Assembly: GCF_014773275.1 (NCBI RefSeq)
Contig: NZ_JACWMW010000002.1
Span: 310,001 to 374,000, forward strand
Length of the DNA stretch: 64,000 nucleotides
Reading direction: 5' to 3'
Source: Mucilaginibacter rigui
GTDB lineage: Bacteria > Bacteroidota > Bacteroidia > Sphingobacteriales > Sphingobacteriaceae
Shown here: piece by piece, positions 60,700 to 64,000 of the stretch
Numbering within the stretch: position 1 is the first letter of the stretch
How the letters are laid out: each line of letters begins with the position of its first letter
The notes under the pieces: model-generated
What the model saw: the letters and a program-made list of their open reading frames with translations, nothing else
Databases searched by the model: none
Told to the model about the DNA's origin: nothing
Translations under genes and position numbers: made by a program

Positions 60700-61763
60700 T
60701 GTGCACCCTCCTTTACCACATCGCCTGATGGCGCGGTTTCTTTTACCTCTTCGCCCTCGGTTACCCGGGCATCCTCTTCCTCGCCGCCATAAAGGGTGTG
60801 TACCTCGCGGGCATTAAAACCAATCTCGTTTAAATACCGTGTAAAAGATGCGGTGTAGCCATGGGTGAGATAAACGCATTCGCAGCCTGTAGCGTCAATT
60901 GCGCTTACTAATCCGTTCCAGTCGGCATGGTCAGACATGATGAACCCCCTGTCGGCAGCGCGTCGCCGTTTAGCACCACGAATGGCCATCCAGCCACTGC
61001 AATAACCGAAACTATAAGGGCCAAATTTGCGCATCCACGGCGTACCTACGGATGATGGCGGGGCAATGATAATGCCTTTGCGCACTTCTTCTTTTGAGGA
61101 ATCGGAAGTGATGCGCTCGGTAGGGTTCAAGGTGACACCGTTTCGGCGCAGCGCCTCGTTGGTGTTTTCGATAACGCCATGTGTGTACACTTTACCTATG
61201 TCCAGATCAAGGTTTTGCAGGATACGCTGCGCCTTACCTAAAGAGTAACCAACTATAACTGTAGCTATGCCGTTTTCCACATTGCTGTGCCACCAGTTGT
61301 TTACATCGGTAAAAATTTCGGACTGTGGTTTCCACGAATAAACAGGCATCCCGAAGGTACACTCAGAAATAAAGTGGTGGCATTTAACGGGCTCAAACGC
61401 TGTGGAGATACCATCGTCATCCGTTTTATAGTCGCCGGATACCACCCAAACAACGCCCTTGTATTCTACCCTTATCTGCGCCGAACCTATGACATGCCCT
61501 GCCGGATACATAGAGATTTGCACACCGTTTTTTGTTACGGTTTCGCCATATTCGATGGTTCGCAGGTTAATTTCGCCAAGGCGATAATACAACACCTCTT
61601 TTGAAAGATGGTGCGCCAGGTAGTTCTTATGGCCCCAATAAGCATGGTCGGCATGGGCGTGGGTGATCACGGCATCGTCCACCGGCTTCCATGGGTCGAT
61701 GTAAAACTTTCCCTGTGCGCAGTAAATGCCCCTGTCTGTAAATTCTAGTAATGGTTTGGCCAT
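60696..61763 (-). CDS. Ligase-associated DNA exonuclease (MBL fold)
   Basis: 355 residues, metallo-beta-lactamase/beta-CASP-related nuclease. Metal motif HAHADHAYWGHKN (HxHxDH), later HVIGSAQIRVEYKGVVWVVSGDYK, SECTFGMPVYS and HADWNGLVSAI, all at expected places. The final about 30 residues are an acidic tail (EEEDARVTEGEEVKE). It works upstream of or with the ligase, trimming DNA ends before sealing (family inference). First gene in the two-gene unit; ligase starts 4 bp inside its end. Short Pro-free tail not shared by all relatives. Confidence 0.9.
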   Translation of the reverse strand: MAKPLLEFTDRGIYCAQGKFYIDPWKPVDDAVITHAHADHAYWGHKNYLAHHLSKEVLYYRLGEINLRTIEYGETVTKNGVQISMYPAGHVIGSAQIRVEYKGVVWVVSGDYKTDDDGISTAFEPVKCHHFISECTFGMPVYSWKPQSEIFTDVNNWWHSNVENGIATVIVGYSLGKAQRILQNLDLDIGKVYTHGVIENTNEALRRNGVTLNPTERITSDSSKEEVRKGIIIAPPSSVGTPWMRKFGPYSFGYCSGWMAIRGAKRRRAADRGFIMSDHADWNGLVSAIDATGCECVYLTHGYTASFTRYLNEIGFNAREVHTLYGGEEEDARVTEGEEVKETAPSGDVVKEGAQ

Positions 61764-61807
61764 AGTATTATAATAACCAGCGGGGGATAAATTGGTTTCA
61801 ATTTGGG

Positions 61808-61926
61808 AATTTAACCACAGAGGGGCACGGCGTTCTCACAGAGAACACTGAGGTTTTAAGAGCTGCTATCAGATTTTTCCTCTATGTGCTTTATGTTTTC
61901 TCATTGTGCCCTCAGTGGTTAAAATT
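61808..61926. repeat. 119-bp inverted-repeat element between exonuclease and ferredoxin genes
   Basis: Ends form an imperfect inverted repeat: TTTAACCACAGAGGGGCAC (61810-61828) and GTGCCCTCAGTGGTTAAA (61906-61923). The interior also has internal repeats of CACAGAG and GAGAACAC type. Sequences beginning TTAACCACAGAG are dispersed in several phyla (general knowledge). No ORF. Confidence 0.65.
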
Positions 61927-61934
61927 GTTCCAGA

Positions 61935-61960
61935 TAAAAAAGACGCGATACTTCGCGTCT
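61935..61960 (-). terminator. Ferredoxin operon terminator
   Basis: On the minus strand AGACGCGA, loop AGTA, TCGCGTCT, then TTTTTTA. It lies 6 bp after the ferredoxin stop (61967). A perfect 8-bp stem and T-run make it a textbook rho-independent terminator. Confidence 0.9.
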
Positions 61961-61966
61961 CTACGG

Positions 61967-62284
61967 TTAATCTTCCTGCGGGATGCGGAACAGGCAGCCT
62001 TCGAGGCTTTCGTTTACGCGCAACTGGCAGGAGAGCCTGCTGCTTTCGTCCACAAAGGGCAGGGTGTCAAGTATATCCAGTTCCGCATCGCCCGCTGGTG
62101 GCAATTGCGCTAATCCGTTTAATACTTCTACCCGGCATGTGGCGCAAAGGGCCATTCCGCCGCAGGTGGCCAGTATCGGGTAATCGCTCCCTTTTAGAAC
62201 TTCCATCAGGCTCAGGCTGATGCCTTCGGGTATTTCTACGGGTACCTGTATGCCATCCCTTCCTTCTACTGTAAATGTGATCAT
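61967..62284 (-). CDS. 2Fe-2S ferredoxin
   Basis: 105 residues. [2Fe-2S] ligands are in TCGGMALCATCRVEV (C-x5-C-x2-C) and in the C-terminal RLSCQLRV, the adrenodoxin/ISC-like spacing. Other parts match the fold (VPVEIPEGISLSLMEVLKG). The start overlaps the stop of the reductase gene by 4 bp (ATGA), so the two are translationally coupled and form an electron-transfer pair. Final acceptor is not in the window. Followed by a perfect terminator. Confidence 0.93.
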   Translation of the reverse strand: MITFTVEGRDGIQVPVEIPEGISLSLMEVLKGSDYPILATCGGMALCATCRVEVLNGLAQLPPAGDAELDILDTLPFVDESSRLSCQLRVNESLEGCLFRIPQED

Positions 62285-63288
62285 GCCAGTTCTGGTATGC
62301 CGTAAACGGTGGTGTACTTAAATGTAAGGCGCTGATCAGGGTACACGTGTTTGAATGCACTCTGCGCCATCAGCGCCGCTTCGTGGAACCCGCAAAGGAT
62401 CAGCTTTAACTTACCGGGATAGGTATTGATATCGCCGATGGCATAAATGCCCTCTACGTTGGTGCTGTAATCAAAGGTGTTTACTTCTATGGCTGCCTTG
62501 TCAATATTCAGCCCCCAGTTTTCTATGGGCCCCAGTTTCGGACTCAAGCCAAACAGCGGGATAAAATTATCGGCCTGTAAATGCTTGTTTTGCCCATCGG
62601 GCCCGGTAATAGTTACCTGCTCTAAATGCCCAGCGCCATCCAGTGCTACAACGCGCGATTTAAGGACAAGGTCGATAGCGCCGGTTTTGGCCAGCTCGGC
62701 TACCTTTTCAGCAGCATCGGGCGCGCCTCTAAATGTATCGCCCCGGTGTACAAGGGTTACCTTTTTTGCTACGTTAGCTAAAAAAATGGTCCAGTCTAAG
62801 GCTGAGTCACCACCGCCCGCTATCACAATATTGCGGTCGCGGAATGCTTCAGGGTTGCGTACAGCATACAGCACCCCCTTGCCTTCAAATTCGGTAAGGC
62901 GGTCAACATCGGGCTTGCGCGGCTCAAAGCAGCCAAGGCCACCGGCTATTACAACTACTTTGCAATTAATTTGTGTACCATCATTAGTGCCGATAAGCCA
63001 GGTGTCATCTTCCTGTTTTTGCAGGGTTTCAACCCGTTCGCCAAGTGTATAGCCCGGGTGGAAAGGTGCTATTTGTTCGGATAGTTTATCAACCAGTTCC
63101 TGCGCGTTAACAGCCGGGTAACCGGGGATATCATAGATGGGTTTTTGTGGATATATTTCTGAAAGCTGCCCGCCTGCTTGCGGCAGCGAATCTATTAAAT
63201 GGCAATGCATTTTAAGGAGGCCGGCTTCAAAAACGGCAAACATCCCGGTAGGCCCGGCGCCGATGATGCCTATATCTGTAGTTATCAT
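62281..63288 (-). CDS. Ferredoxin/flavodoxin-NADP reductase, thioredoxin-reductase-like
   Basis: 335 residues. FAD motif GIIGAGPTGMFAVFEAG, then PQAGGQLSEIYPQKPIYDIPGYPAV, and a NAD(P)-binding GGGDSALDW; the thioredoxin reductase CxxC is absent, so this is the YumC/ferredoxin-NADP reductase branch. C-terminal FAD contact GDINTYPGKLKLILCGFHEAALMA. Transfers electrons from NADPH to the ferredoxin whose gene overlaps by 4 bp. 10 bp after the MarR gene on the same strand, suggesting regulation by it. Complete. Confidence 0.93.
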   Translation of the reverse strand: MITTDIGIIGAGPTGMFAVFEAGLLKMHCHLIDSLPQAGGQLSEIYPQKPIYDIPGYPAVNAQELVDKLSEQIAPFHPGYTLGERVETLQKQEDDTWLIGTNDGTQINCKVVVIAGGLGCFEPRKPDVDRLTEFEGKGVLYAVRNPEAFRDRNIVIAGGGDSALDWTIFLANVAKKVTLVHRGDTFRGAPDAAEKVAELAKTGAIDLVLKSRVVALDGAGHLEQVTITGPDGQNKHLQADNFIPLFGLSPKLGPIENWGLNIDKAAIEVNTFDYSTNVEGIYAIGDINTYPGKLKLILCGFHEAALMAQSAFKHVYPDQRLTFKYTTVYGIPELA

Positions 63289-63298
63289 ATCATTGGTG

Positions 63299-63733
63299 TT
63301 AAGATTCTAAATTTTGGTAGATCTTGTTGAGTATAGTTTTCAACTGCTCGTAATCCTGCTCGGTAAGGTTTTGCCAGGCTTTCATCCGGATATCATCAAC
63401 CTGCGGCGAAAGTTCGGCTAATTTTACTGTACCGGCCGCAGTTAGGTGAACGGTGAAGCTCCTGCGGTCCTCTTTGTGGGTTACGCGTTCGGTTAAGCCT
63501 TTTTTGCAAAGCAGATCAATAATGCGGGTTAGTGTGGGGTTATCCTTGCCAGTAATCTCAGCCAGTTCTTTTTGTTTAAGGTAGCGGTCATTATCCAGGC
63601 TTTTAAGGATCAGCCACTGGTCAACCGTTATATCAAAATTGCCGGAGGCGAATCTTTGCTGTGCATATCCCTTTACCCTTCGCGCTGTGCGATCGAGCAG
63701 GTAAGAATAGCTATCAAACTTTTTAGTTGTCAT
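63299..63733 (-). CDS. MarR family transcriptional regulator
   Basis: 144 residues. Winged HTH: LILKSLDNDRYLKQKELAEITGKDNPTLTRIIDLLCKKGL, then VTHKEDRRSFTVHLTAAG wing. Dimerisation helices at both ends. No Cys in the usual OhrR position is obvious, so a small-molecule or phenolic ligand is more likely than peroxide. It precedes the reductase and ferredoxin genes by 10 bp on the same strand and is likely autoregulatory and operonic with them. Ligand and operator unknown. Confidence 0.9.
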   Translation of the reverse strand: MTTKKFDSYSYLLDRTARRVKGYAQQRFASGNFDITVDQWLILKSLDNDRYLKQKELAEITGKDNPTLTRIIDLLCKKGLTERVTHKEDRRSFTVHLTAAGTVKLAELSPQVDDIRMKAWQNLTEQDYEQLKTILNKIYQNLES

Positions 63734-63829
63734 ACTAATTATTAGTTAGGCAAATATAAATATGAATTTAGCTTGGTTGTACATTGAAATGTAAATTATT
63801 TATACGGGAGCGCAAAAATGGGCTTAAAC

Positions 63830-63862
63830 AAAAAGGGACGCGATATTATCGCGTCCCTTTTT
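63830..63862. terminator. Perfect 15-bp bidirectional terminator
   Basis: AAAAAGGGACGCGAT (63830-63844), loop ATT, ATCGCGTCCCTTTTT (63848-63862). On the minus strand it ends the gene whose 3' end is at 63881. It is upstream of marR, so it insulates that gene. Confidence 0.92.
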
Positions 63863-63880
63863 GTTTGTTGAAAAAGAATG

Positions 63881-64000
63881 TTAATTAGTGCCTGCTGGTT
63901 TTACGCTGGTTAATTTATTCCCCAGTGTAAGGTAATCCGTCAGGATCTGGCCTGCTTCTTTTTGTAAGAAATCAAGATCTTCGTTTTTGGGTTTAGGCTG
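63881..64000 (-). CDS. 3' end of an unidentified gene (39 codons)
   Basis: Minus-strand frame open from the window edge (64000) to a TAA at 63881-63883, followed 19 bp later by a strong terminator. The visible C-terminal 39 residues are hydrophilic and helical (DLDFLQKEAGQILTDYLTLG), ending VKPAGTN. No family can be named from this part. The proline- and lysine-rich beginning (QPKPKNED) may be a linker before a final helix. The correct stop-terminator spacing supports a real gene that begins beyond the window. Confidence 0.65.
   Translation of the reverse strand, partial: QPKPKNEDLDFLQKEAGQILTDYLTLGNKLTSVKPAGTN

Overview
The window looks like a chromosomal segment of a Bacteroidota bacterium, most likely family Sphingobacteriaceae (Mucilaginibacter/Pedobacter-like). 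The reasons are the gene content (gliding gene gldH next to a PSP1/RicT protein and holB, a DUF4175 giant coiled-coil protein, a DUF3078 protein, a TonB-dependent receptor with a carboxypeptidase-D-like N-terminal domain), many lipoproteins with a Bacteroidota-style lipobox, few Shine-Dalgarno sequences, and -7 promoter boxes of the TAnnTTTG type. The genus is inferred from general resemblance, not from a search.

Layout. 1-4.7 kb: envelope genes (a 5'-cut L,D-transpeptidase, a polysaccharide deacetylase, a GT2 and a GT87-like glycosyltransferase). 4.8-9.1 kb: an accessory island around two proline tRNAs. tRNA-Pro(GGG) carries a perfect 44-bp repeat of its 3' half on the far side of a decayed 1.4-kb element that keeps only the N-terminal part of a tyrosine recombinase. 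On its other side a 57-bp stretch (tRNA 5' end plus flank) is duplicated around a single cargo gene for a MACPF pore-forming protein with a three-repeat C-terminal domain. 9.1-13 kb: MgtC-like protein, a six-cysteine lipoprotein beside a DsbA-like oxidoreductase, a PAS-LuxR regulator and an MFS exporter. 13-18 kb: DUF4175 protein, RsbW-like kinase, YbeY and glutathione peroxidase. 18-20.4 kb: an MlaE-MlaF-MlaD-type lipid transporter. 20.4-28.2 kb: pirin, oxidoreductase, ABC-F protein, small membrane protein and mnmG, with two perfect parS palindromes just before mnmG.

28-34 kb: tRNA-Gly(CCC), divergent nadB/nadA (quinolinate synthesis), a secreted nuclease and thiL. 34-40 kb: rmuC, lipoproteins including a WG-repeat-like protein, and an 11-repeat TPR protein. 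40-44 kb: holB-ricT-gldH operon and divergent ruvX. 44-48 kb: a DtxR/MntR-type metalloregulator divergent from a TonB-dependent receptor, with a perfect 12-bp inverted repeat between them that is a strong operator candidate. 48-54.4 kb: tex, an HDLFH-containing secreted protein, ffh and a frameshifted MORN/TonB-C gene. 54.4-58.7 kb: DUF3078 protein, a small HExxH membrane protein, two glucosaminidases and an O-methyltransferase. 59-64 kb: ATP-dependent DNA ligase with its MBL-fold exonuclease, a 2Fe-2S ferredoxin with a TrxR-like reductase, a MarR regulator and the 3' end of one more gene.

Most of the window is ordinary core genome. The most interesting parts are the tRNA-Pro island with its MACPF cargo and three att-like scars, the twin parS sites, and the metalloregulator operator. 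Several palindromic intergenic repeats look like dispersed families. Without a search I cannot say whether anything here is undescribed.
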